From the NCBI GenBank assembly GCA_963855995.1, contig OY979716.1, positions 19,649,040-19,713,039 on the forward strand: DNA of 64,000 nucleotides, read 5' to 3'. Below the pieces are notes generated by a model. The model searched no databases. It had not been told where the DNA came from and saw nothing but the letters and a program-made list of their open reading frames with translations. This stretch comes from Muricea muricata (Eukaryota; Cnidaria; Anthozoa; Malacalcyonacea; Plexauridae). Numbering within the stretch: the stretch's first letter is position 1; every line of letters starts with the position of its first letter. Both the position numbers and the translations under genes were made by a program. Positions 1-11,744 of this stretch are shown here, in pieces.

Positions 1-3000
1 CACGCAACTCAGATGGCAGCATGGCAAAAAAGTCAAGCACCAGATAAATCCTTTAAAAATCTCCAACCATCAGTGAAACGTACATTAAGCGTGCCAAGTG
101 CCCTGGAGGAGCTACACCCCGCAAGAATAACTCCTGGAATTTGCACACCTGTATTTACAGCACCTGTCCATAAGACGTCCGTGGTCAATCCTGAAGAAAA
201 CAACGAGAATGCTCTACAAGCAGAAGCTACAGACCTTGCTTTCTATTTACATCGTCAAGACAAGGAGTTAAAACCTTCGTGGACAATTTTCAACCAGTTT
301 TTGTCATCGGATGAATCAGAGCAGACAGCAGTTGGTTGTTTGCCAATAATTCTCGCCCCTGCTCACGATTTCGACACTTTAAATACAGCCGTGAAGAGGT
401 GCATGGCAATATCTTCCCATTTTGGTCAAGAGTATACGGTGCTAACCAGGGCCGAAACTAAAGCGTTAATTGGGGGGGGGGGGGGGTGCATATTCATATA
501 TTCGCGTTCTGCCCGACGAATTTCTTTTGAAATCAACGGTAATGACACCTGATTTCAAAAAAAATTCGTCGGGCAGAACGTGAATATATGAATATACACC
601 CCCCCAATTAACGCTTTAGTTTCGGCCCTGGTGCTAACAGTGGACCAAGCTCTGTATTGCAGGCTTATGGAACTGAAGTGGTCTGTTCCAGAGTACCAGA
701 ATAAGTTGATACCTCGTCTTGGTGGTCTTCATGTATCAATAAACTTCCTCAAGGCCATAGGAAGTCATATGGATAGTTGTGGACTAGCTGAAGCATGGGT
801 TGAGATCGGGTTGCTAGGAGAAAGAACTGTACAACTTGCTTTAGCTGGAAAAGCATACAATAAAGCTATGAGAGCACACAAACTGACTTTGCAAGCATTG
901 TGGCGGCTCCTAATGCCAAGTTTTTATCCTTTCTAGAAGACACCGATGAGGAATGCAACAATTTCATTAATCCAAGAACAGCTGCTGACGATGACCCTCA
1001 AATGATCGCAGCACTGATAACTTATCTGGATCAGGAAAAGTTCAGGAACAACTTGGAAAAATTTGTCCAGTGCAAGTCAGATAACGTCAACTTTCGTTTC
1101 TGGTGGCAGTAAATGGAAATGGTGTCGGTATTGTTGCAATGCACTCGCGCTCAGCGTGAGGGCATCTGGGATCTCCATCTTTACTCTTTCAAAAAAATGC
1201 TGCCCTATTTCAAGAGGTATGACCATCTGAATTATGCACGATGGGGTCCAGTTTATCTAGTGGAGATGAGCCAACTTCCTGAAGCTGTCTCAAAAGAGTT
1301 CCAAAAGGGTAACTTTGTTGTCAAGAGATCACCTAAAAGCTTTAGTCAAGTAGACCCGGATTAAGCCATGGAGTGGGTAAATAGTGCAGGCAAAAGAGGG
1401 GGTGGTATCGTTGGTATCACGAAAACAGCGTCAGCTTTATCCAGGTGGACGCTTTCATTCAACCTGAGATCTCACATCGCAGAAAGAACGCATCAACTGT
1501 ATAGGCGACCCCATGGAAGTACAGATCATCACAATGAAGTGACTAAGTCACGGCAAACGAGAGATAATGACGACGAAAATTCATTATTAACCACGCTACG
1601 TGGTACAATGTCTTCTCATCTGCATCAAATCCAGACAGGTTGCAAAACATTGCCACAAAAGACCTCGCGACAGAGCTGATTCAAGACTCATTGTTACACG
1701 CCAAGGAATTTGGACTGAAAGAAGTCGAAAAATTTGCTCAGGACCGCTTGGTAACTTTAGAAGGTTACGAGAAGCCAGCTGTTTCAATCCATGACACTAT
1801 GTGAAGAATTAATGCCCCAACATTTGCCACTTTATATGAGGTACCGGAACAGACCAAGGAGAAAGACAAAAAAGAGGTCCTGAAAGCTGATAGGAATGTC
1901 CTCCGGCGTCTAATAACTGCCTATGAGGTGAATCGACCAGTCGACCTGCCGTATGTACTCAAACACGAGCTCCTACCAGTCCCAGTATCCCTTGCTGAAA
2001 TGAATGGTAACTTACGAAGTGGAAACAAGGCAATACTTGCTGATGTGATAACTGAAGACATAGAGTGTCCCGAAAAAATTCAGCTCCATAAAACATCCTC
2101 CTGCCTTATCATTGATGGCCAAGCATTGGTAGTGGCTCTCGGAAAACCTGATGGTGCTGTGATGTTTGGAGATCTCGCTGATACTTATGTGAAAACGGTG
2201 CTAAAAACAGGTGAAAGATATCAGAGTATCTACATTGTTTTCGACAGATACAGAAAAGAAACAATCAAGGGCTCCACCAGGACAAGGCGAAGTAAAAGCA
2301 CACGACCCATCAGAAGAGTTGTTGAAAGTCGTAATGTACCCCTTCCAAAGAACTGGCCAAATTTTCTCTCTCTCGCAGATAATAAAGCAGATCTAGCTGA
2401 TTTCCTGTCGGAGCAACTTTACTTGCAGGCTCCTACGGATAAAGAAATTTTAGTTGCTGGAGGTTTTAGAGATGAACTGATGGTCAAATCAACGCAAGAT
2501 ATAACTGATGTCACACCTTTCAAATCCACACATGAAGAAGCAGACACACGATTGGTGCTTCATGCCATCCATTGCCAGTTCAACACAGTTGTTGTGGCTT
2601 CCAGGGACACTGACGTTCTGTTGCTTCTGGTGTACCACTTTCAGAGAATGAGTTGTGAGCATCTTTGGATGATGTGTGGCACCTCAAAGAAACGACGATA
2701 CATACCCATTGAACATGTTTTCAACAACCAACCTACTGGGTCTGTATCTACGTTGCTTGCGTTTCACGCACTGACTGGGTGTGACACCACGTCATATATT
2801 GCTAATCACTCAAAGCGAACCTCATGGAGGGTATTCAAAGAACATCGTGAATTACTGAATGGATTAGGTATCGGTGAACTAACAGGGCAAAAGATCAAGT
2901 CCTCAGAAGCGTTTTTGTGCAGATTGTACAACGTAGAGAGCTGATTCTGTTGACACAGCTCGATATTTGTTGTTCCCAAAGACGGCAAAACCAGAAGCCA

Positions 3001-3317
3001 TGCCTCCAACAAGTGATGCTTTTCGTTTTCATCTCTTGAGGGTGCACTATCAGACGATGGTGTGGATGAATTCTTTCTGCCCACGACCAGTGCTGCCTGC
3101 TCCTACTGAAATGGGATGGAGAAATGGTGAAGCGGGTTTAGAACCAATCTTGATGTCATTGTGTGCTATTCCAGTTAGCTGCTTAGAAATGGTATCCTGT
3201 GATTGTCGAAAGCAATGCCAAACTCGACGATGCAAGTGTAGAAAATCAGGATTAGTATGTACATCAGTTTGTAATTGTCAACAAAACGCTGACGATCCGT
3301 GTATAAACACAATGTGA
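1..3317 (+). pseudogene. Decayed Academ-type transposase with FEN-like nuclease and CXC tail
   Basis: This is the C-terminal two thirds of a protein related to the intact ORF at 30496-35061, cut off by the window start. Collinear blocks include TVDQALYC and GGLHVSI (from 639), the WGPVYLVEM block (~1250), AMEWVN followed by GGIVGIT (~1370), a nuclease-like domain (2090-2880) with IIDG, VFDRY, EEADTR, DTDVLLLL and TGCDTT, and a final Cys-rich CXC region (~3190-3300). Breaks seen: a MITE at 447-630, a frameshift near 900, stops at 1110 and 1362, a frame change near 1640, a TGA near 1799, and a frameshift at 2942. It diverges strongly from the 30-kb copy, so it is a different subfamily. It is certainly non-functional as it stands. 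The superfamily name is inference. The shared block order with the intact ORF is seen directly. Confidence 0.85.
447..630. mobile_element. hAT-like MITE, family 1
   Basis: A 184-bp foldback with ends CAGGGCCGAAAC and GTTTCGGCCCTG and a run of G/C just inside each end. It is flanked by a perfect 8-bp duplication GTGCTAAC (439-446 and 631-638). Removing the element and one repeat restores the reading frame of the surrounding pseudogene (YTVLT joins VDQALYC). CAGGG ends with 8-bp duplications are typical of hAT elements. No coding capacity. Confidence 0.93.
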
Positions 3318-4029
3318 TTTATTAAAATGCTACTGACAATTCCCGAAAATTTATAGCCACAATATTTGGTCTAAGTTGGTTTATTGTGAGAGCAACAAGA
3401 GTAGTAACACAACTTTTATATTTTCTGCGACTAAAATTTCACAGATATTTGGGCAAGGCGAAGACAGAAAAGATGTTCCTAATGTTTGGTTTTGTTCTGT
3501 TAAAGTCAGTTACACGATCACAGTAAAGCAGTGCGTGTGGCAAGAAAAATGAATGATAACAGTGACGCTATACTTTGTGTTGCCATTGGCAAAGACCAAT
3601 AAATTAACAAATTAATGACACAATTGCAGCAAATTTTGAGCAAGAATGAGTATAGCTTTAAATCAAATGTGGCAAAAGGCAATTATAGTAAGTACACCGA
3701 GCGTTTCTGTTCTTCTGGAGTCAGTTGTAAGAAAGGCGTGAATAGTGGTTTCCACCAGATGGTGATGGTAAAACCCAATATTAAAGTTCAGCATTCTCGA
3801 GTTAAAGTCACTTTCTATCTTATAAATAACTACCTGGTTGATAGCGGTATCCAACTTTCGGACAACCGTGCCTGATGGATATGAAGCAGTGAGCCAGTTA
3901 GAAATGTTCACGCAAGAAATCATAAACTCAGAACATTCCTCATATTCCACTCATTTACATCTAACAGAAGGAGAAAATCGCGATAGAAATGGTTGAAATT
4001 TTTTTTTAAAAAAGCCAGATCTTGAGAGT
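3318..4029. other. Non-coding stretch
   Basis: AT-rich sequence downstream of the pseudogene. Short ORFs at 3615-3875 (+) and 3663-3950 (-) overlap on opposite strands and show no recognisable motif. I see no gene here. Confidence 0.6.
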
Positions 4030-4037
4030 ATCACTGC

Positions 4038-4201
4038 CAGTGGCGAAGCCAGCCCGATTTTTTACTCCTGCTATGTAAATTTCAATTGTTAGCGATAATT
4101 ATATCATAATTCATTTCTTTAGAAATTGATTGTTTTTACAGACCATTAACTCTAAAAAATTAACATAGCAGGAGTAAATAGTCGGGCTGGCTTCGCCACT
4201 G
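4038..4201. mobile_element. hAT-like MITE, family 2
   Basis: A 164-bp foldback with ends CAGTGGCGAAGCCAGCCCGA and its near-perfect inverse. A perfect 8-bp duplication ATCACTGC lies at 4030-4037 and 4202-4209. A second copy of the family is at 19717-19867. Non-autonomous. Confidence 0.93.
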
Positions 4202-4870
4202 ATCACTGCGCATCTTACTTGAATAAAATTGTTTTGCCTGCACATATTAGAGTCTGTATATCTGCATACCCTTGTATATACTTGTGAATTCATTCAGTCG
4301 TGTATAAGCCACCATGTGGTAGGTCTAATTCAGTGCTTTAGGTTACTGGCGGTTATACGTTGCCTCAATTAGCGTGCGTAAAATGCGAATTTAGCCAGGC
4401 GCTTTTCTTGTTGTTGGCTTCCAATTTTGGATCTAGTGCGAACATTCTAAGTTCATGCAAATTATTGCAGTCTAACATCTTTTGCAACATAATTCTGAAG
4501 TCAAGCTTCCTCATGTTGCGAGATAACTTGCAGTGCGTAACAGTGCTGTTAATCAAATAGTTCAGTAAAATTTTGTATATAAACAACAAAAATAGATGAA
4601 AAGTAATAATTACAGTATCTAAAGCTTTATCCTTGATTGAGCACCTCGACCATGTGAAGAAATTGCTGTTATTCAAATGTTACATTTATGCCAATTAATC
4701 AAATATATGCAAGAATCGATAATTTGGCAGCCATTTTGTTAATGCTAGTAAGATTGTAAAAACACAAAATATAGCCTGGGAACAGGGCTAGCTAATTTCA
4801 GCATACTCTAATTATCTTAAAAAGGGAGGTTCCCAACTTTTACTAAAAGATGCTTCTAGCATGCACATTT
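4202..4870. other. Non-coding stretch
   Basis: AT-rich, with small ORFs of no recognisable family at 4360-4676 on both strands. I see no repeat structure or gene. Confidence 0.55.
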
Positions 4871-4888
4871 CGCGGAAACCCGTCTTGT

Positions 4889-5449
4889 CTATTTCACTTC
4901 TTCGATAAATCCTCTTATTTTTAAGCTGATTTTCTCTCTCAGAATCAGTCTCAACTGATCGCTTCCTTTTTGGTACATTTTTGCACCATCAATTCTAGTT
5001 TGCCTAGCCAACTCAGATTCCTCACGCCTTTTTTTGTTCATATACTCCCTCTTTTGCAGGAGTCTATTTTGCCTGTCACAGTCACTTTCCTTTGACTGTT
5101 TTGCTTTCTGAAATTCTCTATTTTTTAAGAGTCTCGCACTCTGAGCATTTTTAGTTGAACTCTTGTTTAAAAATTCTGTAAATTGAACAGGCACAATCTC
5201 AAACGAATTGGAATGCAATGCATCAGAAAGAGCACACAAGTATTTCTCTACATCTAACATATTGGCAAACTGCATAACAACTGCAGTCCCATAATTAGGA
5301 TCTGGCATTCCCACAACATTACGTCCATGACTATCAATAAGATAGAAACAGTCAATGTGCTTTATCAAGGCCATCATATAGCTTTCCAATATCATAAAAG
5401 CATATTCATATTTAACTAGAAATACATGCATGCAGCAACCCCTCGCCAT
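4889..5449 (-). pseudogene. C-terminal piece of a Helitron-type cysteine-protease domain protein
   Basis: A 186-residue reading frame. Residues ~33-95 (FYLIDSHGRNVVGMPD, then a GTAVV block and FEIVPVQF) resemble the second half of the OTU/herpes-tegument-like cysteine protease found at the front of many animal Helitron proteins. The His of DSHGRN would be the catalytic His. The part holding the catalytic Cys is missing, and a TAG lies in frame just upstream of the first Met. The C-terminal half is highly charged with repeated KRR/R-x-x-R patterns and predicted coiled coil, as in the linker before the Helitron helicase-like domain. No helicase or Rep motifs follow. I call it a truncated transposon fragment. 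The Helitron origin is inference; an unrelated transposon with the same protease domain is possible. Confidence 0.5.
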
Positions 5450-5459
5450 TAACTAAGAG

Positions 5460-6200
5460 CATGCAACTATATTTTCGGAATTACATGAAGTACTCGCATA
5501 GGTTGTTGTCATAGCAACACGGCAATTGTTATTCTTGCTGTATATTTTTTCAAAATGATAACATATTGAGTTTTTAATCCTTATTATATTGACAATTTTT
5601 TAAAATGGCACAACATTTGTCATCGGTATGTTATTACGCCCAATGTAAGCTTAAATTTGATGTAAAATACGACCTATTAATTACATATATTAGACGTTTT
5701 GAAATATTAATGAAACTAAATTTTTATCTACATAAACTTTGAGTTTGAAATGAAACCGTTTCAAGCCAATTTTGTATCTTCGCTCATATTCTTTTACATG
5801 TAAAGTCCGTCAATATTTTGAAATTTACTCTGGAATTTCAACAGTGAATAGACTGGAGGAGTACAGCTACGCCGGCCTTTATAAAGCATTAAAACACAAG
5901 TATAAATACGCATTATCAACAAACTTGCCTTGAGTTTCACGCCGTAGTCAATTCTTGGCGCTTCTCTGTATTTTCCCAGAATTAATCTCTCTTCAAGAGT
6001 CTTGTCGCATTCGTTTTCGTCTCAGTTCTTGCCTTTTTGGATGCCTTAAGTGTTTGCTACTCCTGATAGTCCGCCATATTTTTGAGATCAGTGATGACCA
6101 TCCACTCACCGCCACCCTTGAGCCATGCGCCCGCGATATTTGATGAACTTCAGACTTCGCTATGCTTTCCTTTTCCCAGGTGTAAATAGCCGTGCGGAAT
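5460..6200. other. Non-coding stretch
   Basis: No credible coding region. ORFs at 5955-6143 and 6125-6334 lack any motif. Confidence 0.55.
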
Positions 6201-6206
6201 TAGTAC

Positions 6207-6259
6207 CCTCGCCCCGGGCTAACGCCCGGAACGGCGCTTCGCGCCGTTGGCTCGGGGAC
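6207..6259. repeat. GC-rich double hairpin
   Basis: A GC-rich island in AT-rich DNA. CCCCGGGC pairs with inverted CCCGG, followed by the perfect hairpin AACGGCGC-TTCG-CGCCGTT with an outer GCCCCGG/CTCGGGG pairing. It does not fit a tRNA cloverleaf. Function unknown. Confidence 0.6.
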
Positions 6260-6339
6260 AAAGGTATTTGCAATTGCTATGTGCATTTTATGATAGTGAG
6301 AGGGAATTTCCTCATTAATGATAACAAGACCTAGTAGTT

Positions 6340-6478
6340 GTTGTTTGTAATCAATCACACAAATTACCTCCTCATTATTTGTAGCAATACCTGATGGTTT
6401 ATTTACCACAGTTAGTGGTTCAGTATCACTCACCACAATGGGTGGTTTAGTATTACTAACCACAATGGGCGGTTCAGT
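6340..6478 (-). pseudogene. Displaced end of the 9-residue repeat tail (integrase gene)
   Basis: Read on the minus strand this continues the 27-bp, 9-residue repeat seen at 7905-8200 (PPIVVSNTK, PPIVVSDTE) and then leaves it for unique sequence (KPSGIATNNEE onward, open to about 6200). The foldback element at 6479-7899 separates the two parts, so this is probably the original C-terminus of the minus-strand integrase gene at 8572-9952. The repeat is open in more than one frame, so the translated frame is not proved. Confidence 0.5.
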
Positions 6479-6539
6479 ATGGGTCGGGATAAAATGCTGA
6501 AACTGAATGGCGGAAACGGAAACTGAAAACGGAAACTGA

Positions 6540-6645
6540 AAGAGGGATAAAACGCTGAAATGGGGATAAAACGCTGAAATGGGGATAAAACGCTGAAATG
6601 GGGATAAAACGCTGAAAAGGGGATAAAACGCTGAAATGGGAATAA
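6540..6645. repeat. 20-bp tandem array in left arm
   Basis: Unit GGGGATAAAACGCTGAAAT with small variations, about five copies. ORFs across it (HFSVLSPFQRFIPI-like) are an artefact of the period. Confidence 0.85.
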
Positions 6646-7644
6646 AAATGGCAAGAACGAAAGAGTTTTGCGCTGTTTAAAAAACGAGTTTGTTGTTCGA
6701 TCCAGATCAAGCAAAATTAAATTCAACTTCATGCAATATTGTCCAAGCCAAAAATATTTGTAAAATTTACACTTTACTTTTTATCCATTAAATAACTAGT
6801 TTTGCGGTTTTGATGATTTTGTCTTGCATAGCATGCTGTAAAATGTTTGTTGACCCTGTATCGGATAAAAGCAAATGTGGAAAACGGATATAAAAGCACA
6901 CGCGTTGACAGCGTTATTGCTAAAACTTTCTTAGTTTCTTTGTATTAAACCGGAATTCCACCAGCAAAATCTTTGTGAAGGCGTTCAAGTGCTGTGTTCT
7001 GACTTACGGATAAAGGACATGGCTTTAATTTTTTTTGCTCGAGCGACATCTTATAAAAGAAACTCTTGACGGTCTTTTTCCTTTTACGTGATATCTCCAG
7101 ACTCCATGTCAACGGAAACAATAAGACATGCGTAAAAACTTAACCTTAAAAGGTACACGCACAAAACACGTGTAATGATTTTCGACCTGCGGAATTTCCC
7201 CGTAGTTTTACTTAGAAAGTATCAAAGTTGAATAATATTCCAAACTGTAACTTTGTTACTTTTTGGAACGAAATTGCCGTATGGATATTGTTAAATTATT
7301 CCACATGTGGTTCTTTATGCATATTTATTGTTTTCACATTTATTTGAATTCTATTGTAACGGTAGTTATGATGCTTTGTTTTCGTCAATATAACGTGATG
7401 CCACGCTCACAATGTTGTAAAGTTTTTAATGGATAAAAATGTAGGGTGTAAATTTTACAAATATTTTTGGCTTGAACAATATTGCATGTAGTCGAATTTA
7501 ATTACTCCGCCTGCCGCAGGCGAGGCGGAGTTTTAAATTCGCCCTATTTTTGTTTTTTTCTTATTATTTTTATTCTGCTTAATTTGGAGCGAACAACAAA
7601 TTCGTTTTTTAAACAGCACAAAACTCTTTCGAACTTGCCATTTC

Positions 7645-7830
7645 AGTGTTTTATCCCCATTTCAGCGTTTTATTCTCATTTCAGCGTTTTATCCCCATTT
7701 CAGCGTTTTATCCCCATTTCAGCGTTTTATCCCCATTTCAGCGTTTTATCCCCATTTCAGCGTTTTATCCCCATTTCAGCGTTTTATCCCCCTTTCAGCG
7801 TTTTATCCCCATTTCAGCGTTTTATCCCCC
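7645..7830. repeat. 20-bp tandem array in right arm (inverse)
   Basis: Inverse of the left-arm unit, about nine copies. It is longer than the left array, so the two arms have changed copy number independently. Confidence 0.88.
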
Positions 7831-7899
7831 TTTCAGTTTCCGTTTTCAGTTTCCGTTTCCGCCATTCAGTTTCAGCGTTTTATCCCGACCCGGTTCAAT

Positions 7900-8200
7900 A
7901 TTACCCACCACAATGGGTGGTTCAGTATTACCCAAAATGGGCGGTTCAGTATTACCCACCACAACAGGTGGTTCAGTATCACTCAAACAATGGGCGATTC
8001 AGTATTACCCACTACAATAGGTGGTTCAGTATCACTCACCACAACGGGCAGTTCAGTATTATCCACCATAATAGGTGGTTCAGCATGACTCACCACAATG
8101 GACAGTTTAGTAGTACTTGTCACAATTGACTGTTCAGGATTACTGGCCACAACTGGATGTTCAATGCTGTCTACCCCAATAGGCAAATCAATATTTTGCT
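7900..8200 (-). repeat. 27-bp minisatellite encoding 9-residue repeats
   Basis: About ten units of a 27-bp repeat (GGTTCAGTATTACCCACCAC followed by AATGGGY). On the minus strand it reads as PPIVVGNTE-like units, downstream of the integrase exons. Variation between units keeps the length at 27 bp, so the frame is preserved. This suggests the tract was coding. Splicing to the 8572 exon end is not resolved. Confidence 0.75.
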
Positions 8201-8571
8201 CAGTTTGACAAAAAATATCGGGAAATATCGAGAAAAATATAAGAAATTTACTTGTGTTGTGAATGGGGAAGCTCTGCACTTCATGAGTGGATTAAACCAT
8301 ATTTTTTGGTAAATTGTCCATTCACACAGGTATTGAAATTCACTAAGCATATCACACATGATCGATTAAGTGTTAAGGTTGCATGAAATATGTTCCCCAC
8401 ATTGTTTAAATATTTAAGCATCTTTGTGGGAAAAAATGTAACAAACAAGAATAAGTTTTTGAAAATTTGTGTCCATTTTAAATATTTTTGGCACCTCCCC
8501 CTCTCTCATAATATTATTCCTAGTATTATTTCTGGTGCATGTTGACACAAAACAACTTGACATTTATATAC

Positions 8572-9952
8572 CTGCTGCAAAATTAAAGAGAGTTTGAAAA
8601 AGGTGAAAACCTTCTTCAAAATTTGTGGGCAAAAACAACCTTTCATTTTCCAAGACATAAATGAAGTATTCTTCATATTCATTAATATCAGGTGGAGGTA
8701 AATTCCTATTTTGAGAGTGGGTGTCCACTTCAGCAATCTTCTCATCTGTCACTTCGACTTTGCAGTCGCTTCTTCCAGAGGTTTCGGGTAAAAAGTATAG
8801 AACATCAGGTACACCAGGAACAGTTCCATGTCTTGAACGACGGATTCGATGTGTATTCCAGTGTTCTATAACACCATCTAAATCCTTTTGGAGGGTAGAG
8901 GAAAAGCAAAATCATAGACACTCCATATGAAGCTGATTCCCAGGATTTAGCATGGCTGATTCACTCATGTCCTTAAAAAAATTGATCCACCATTCAGTTT
9001 GTCCTCTTCGAAAGAATAACCACCATCCCTCAATTCTTTGATTAGATGGTGAACTTCGATACTTGTGTGCATCAATACCAGCAAATAGATCATCTCCATC
9101 CTGCCTCAGAAAACATTGGACAGCAGCCAATATGCTATTTTCAGTACCACAATCAGCTCGCACAACAACTGGGCAGCCTCCAATTTCCTTTACACAATCA
9201 TAATAAAAGTTTGCCACAATACCTGGATTATTTTTAGATCTGGTAACTTTTAACCAGATTATCTTACGACTAAATCCAGCTATATCACCGTGGATTGGAA
9301 ATCCAAAAGGCTTCAGCTTGTCGTATCCTGAATATTAAAAAGGCATTTCATTACTCGGAGGAAAGTAAGAAGATAAAAGAGACGCAAATTCAATAAGTAT
9401 TTGCCTCGCATACAGGGTAGTGAATAGACAAAATATTTCTTTCAGGGCAGTGAACCTTAACTACACCCTACGGCCAATAGAAAAACACGGCAACAACACA
9501 AGAAATAAGATACAGGTTTTATAACATTTTATTAACATGCTCACCATCCACGTGCCAACAAAAATTTGGAACAAAGTTAAAGTACATTCTGCGTCTAAGT
9601 CTTCTCTCACGTCTTTGCATTGCAGCATCTGGATTAACTGCACGCATAATACGCTCTACCTCTCGTCTTGAGACATGAATATGATGCTTGATACGCAGAG
9701 CGTGCCATATCGCCCTGTAACCACGTAGTTCTCCAAGTCCGTTGGTTTCAATTACAATCAGGTTCCTAATCATTTGCTCATCTATCTCCAAGTTGCGTCG
9801 TCTAAGACCATATTCTCGCGATCTTCGCTTAAGAGTACTTAAACTCATATTTATTCCGTGGTGAATGGCCAAGAACTCTAAATAATTTTATTTTCAAATC
9901 CGCAATGAAAGTAATATTCGATTATTTCCTTTATATCAAGTGGATCGGCCAT
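8572..9952 (-). pseudogene. DDE integrase (rva_4-type core), two exons
   Basis: Likely start ATG 9952-9950. Exon 1 (9952-9545) has an N-terminal helical region, the GYRAIWHALR block and FCWHVDG, where the donor GTGAGC interrupts. Exon 2 (9327-8572) restores G at the junction and reads YDKLKPFGFPIHG, GFSRKIIWLK, VVVRADCGTEN, RIEGWW. The likely catalytic triad is Asp of WHVDG, Asp of RADCGTEN and Glu of RIEGWW, with 40 residues between the last two. This arrangement is that of the integrase-core family common in animals and fungi. Defects: a one-base frameshift near 9885 and a TGA at 8912-8914 in place of an expected Trp codon. Exon 2 ends at a plausible donor (GCAG before GTATAT). The repeat array at 10030-10345 lies just upstream. 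Confidence 0.85.
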
Positions 9953-10029
9953 CTTGACAAATGAAATTCACAAAATTAATATTCGTCCACTGAACTATAT
10001 AATTATTATTATAACTGAACTATATATAT

Positions 10030-10345
10030 AACCATATATTTGCAGCCACGTATTTTAATTTGCAGCCACGTATTTTAATTTGCAGCAACTTATCTTTATT
10101 TGCAGCAACTTATCTTTATTTGCAGCAACTTATCTTTATTTGCAGCAACTTTTCTTTATTTGCAGCAACTTATCTTTATTTGCAGCAACTTATCTTTATT
10201 TGCAGCAACTTATCTTTATTTGCAGCAACTTATCTTTATTTGCACCAAATTATTTTTATTTGCAGCAACTTATCTTTATTTGCAGCAACTTATCTTTATT
10301 TGCAGCAACTTATTTTTATTTGCAGAAAATTTATACTATATTTTG
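10030..10345. repeat. 20-bp tandem array upstream of the integrase gene
   Basis: About 15 units of 20 bp, TTATTTGCAGCAACTTATCT with few changes, ending at 10345. In the orientation of the gene the unit reads TGCAAATAAAGATAAGTTGC. It starts about 80 bp upstream of the integrase ATG. The same position relative to the gene holds in both palindrome arms near 20 and 23 kb. Confidence 0.92.
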
Positions 10346-10800
10346 AAGTGACCCTTCTGGGCCACCGTACCATATCGGGGGAGTGAATATTTTCACGAAT
10401 GCGTTTGCTTGTTTTTACAGCAAGCCAAGTAAAAGTTTCTTATCATTATATTTTCATGTACATTTGCGTATTGTTTTGTTTTTTAAGCTTTAACTACAAG
10501 AAAATCTGACAGACTTATGCAATTCCCCATTTTTATTTAAATTAAAGGGCCGTTTTTTATTATGCAAAAGTATAAAATAACTATGCGTCTAAGCCACTAT
10601 TAGTCCACTAAGGTTTTAAAATTGAAAAGCACGTATCTGCAGTGACATAGCCATCAAAATAAAAATGGGGGAAATGCGTAACTGTCAGCTTTTCTTGTAG
10701 TTAAAGCTTTTAAAAAACAAAACAATGCGCAAATACAAACAAGCAAACGCATTCGGGAAAATATTCATTCCCCCCGGTATGGTCACCCACGACGAATTTT
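10346..10800. mobile_element. Foldback MITE
   Basis: Inverted arms: the left arm runs from about 10352 (GTACCATATCGGGGG, then GAATGCGTTTGCTTG) to ~10550. The right arm runs from ~10650 to 10795 (CAAGCAAACGCATTC, then CCCCCCGGTATGGT). Arms share the TTTAACTACAAGAAAA segment. No clear target duplication; no coding potential. Confidence 0.75.
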
Positions 10801-11633
10801 CGTGACGATTGCGGGTGACTTTACTCGATTTTATGTGGGTGGATTTGTATGTTGAAATTTGATAGAAGTTAGTACAAAATCACCTTTAGAAATTTAATAG
10901 CATAAAGTATTGTTGGATTATATAATATAAATACACATGAAGACGAAGTCGCATTTATCGGACACAAAAGCGGTAAGAACTCGTAATGGCGGCAATTTTG
11001 GCGAGAATACAAAATCGAAGATAAAGTAGACGGGACAGTCTCAGTACAAGTGAAAAACGGGCTGAGTTGTTGCTTAGTCATCTGTGAATATGGAAAAGTA
11101 CAAGAATTGTATGAAGCGTCAGGCACTCGGCGATAAAAAAAGCAAACAAGACGAAAAATATGGCTGAAATCGTGTTTTGGCGGGGGGTAAGTAAAATACA
11201 ATGCCTTATATATCACCAAAATAATGTCAATCCTTTTAAAATCTGCAAGAATTGGATCATTGAACATGGTTTTTCATGTTATAACAAGACACCTGCTGAG
11301 GCGTTCACTCCGCCTGCGGGGAAGAAAATAGGTACAGCTTTAGGTGTACTTTCGTAAATAGAGTAAATAAGTCGCTGACTTAAACTGTACAACAGGATTG
11401 TTCAACGGTCCTTTAAGGGCCATGCAATTAAGGGCTATGCTAAAATAAATTGCTTCCACGCTATGATTCTGATTTGCTGCGTATCTAAATTGTAATTTAC
11501 GAATGGGCAATGTGTTAAAATTTTCGTAGTAGGCCCTCCTAAAGTCATGTGGAAAATGTCCTTGCCTGTTGCTGGAAATTGCAAAAAGATCAATAGTTTA
11601 AAAAACACTCGGTACTTGTAATTTCTGTAAACA
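10801..11633. other. Non-coding stretch
   Basis: No supported gene. A short dispersed motif GGCGTTCACTCCGCCTGC lies at 11300-11318 and recurs at 23681. A 132-residue minus ORF at 10869-11267 has no recognisable features. Confidence 0.5.
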
Positions 11634-11653
11634 ATATATATATACATATATAT

Positions 11654-11741
<88 letters not shown>
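11634..11741. repeat. (TA)n microsatellite
   Basis: About 105 bp of near-pure AT dinucleotide. Minus-strand ORFs with YIYIYI runs are artefacts. Confidence 0.98.

Positions 11742-11744
<3 letters not shown>

Larger units (their letters stand above)
6479..7899. mobile_element. Foldback element with tandem repeats inside its terminal repeats
   Basis: About 1.4 kb. Outer ends GGGTCGGGATAAAA and TTTTATCCCGACCC; the inverted arms extend ~350 bp (to about 6790 and from about 7440). Each arm contains a short tandem array of a ~20-bp unit (GGGGATAAAACGCTGAAAT) at 6540-6645 and 7645-7830. The centre (6800-7430) is AT-rich and non-coding. Flanks read GGTTCAGTAT on the left and GGTTCAATAT on the right, compatible with a ~10-bp target duplication, although the target is itself a tandem repeat. 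A long target duplication with long terminal repeats suggests a MULE-like non-autonomous element; this is inference. A small palindrome with ACTCCGCC arms sits at 7502-7535 in the right arm. Confidence 0.75.

Noticed and set aside
6207-6259. GC-rich hairpin as a tRNA or snRNA
   Set aside because: No D/T-loop consensus, no cloverleaf, no box A/B motifs.
10030-10345. CRISPR-like array of 20-bp repeats (also 19930-20150 and 22858-23141)
   Set aside because: Units are contiguous with no unique spacers and the window is eukaryotic; these are minisatellites.
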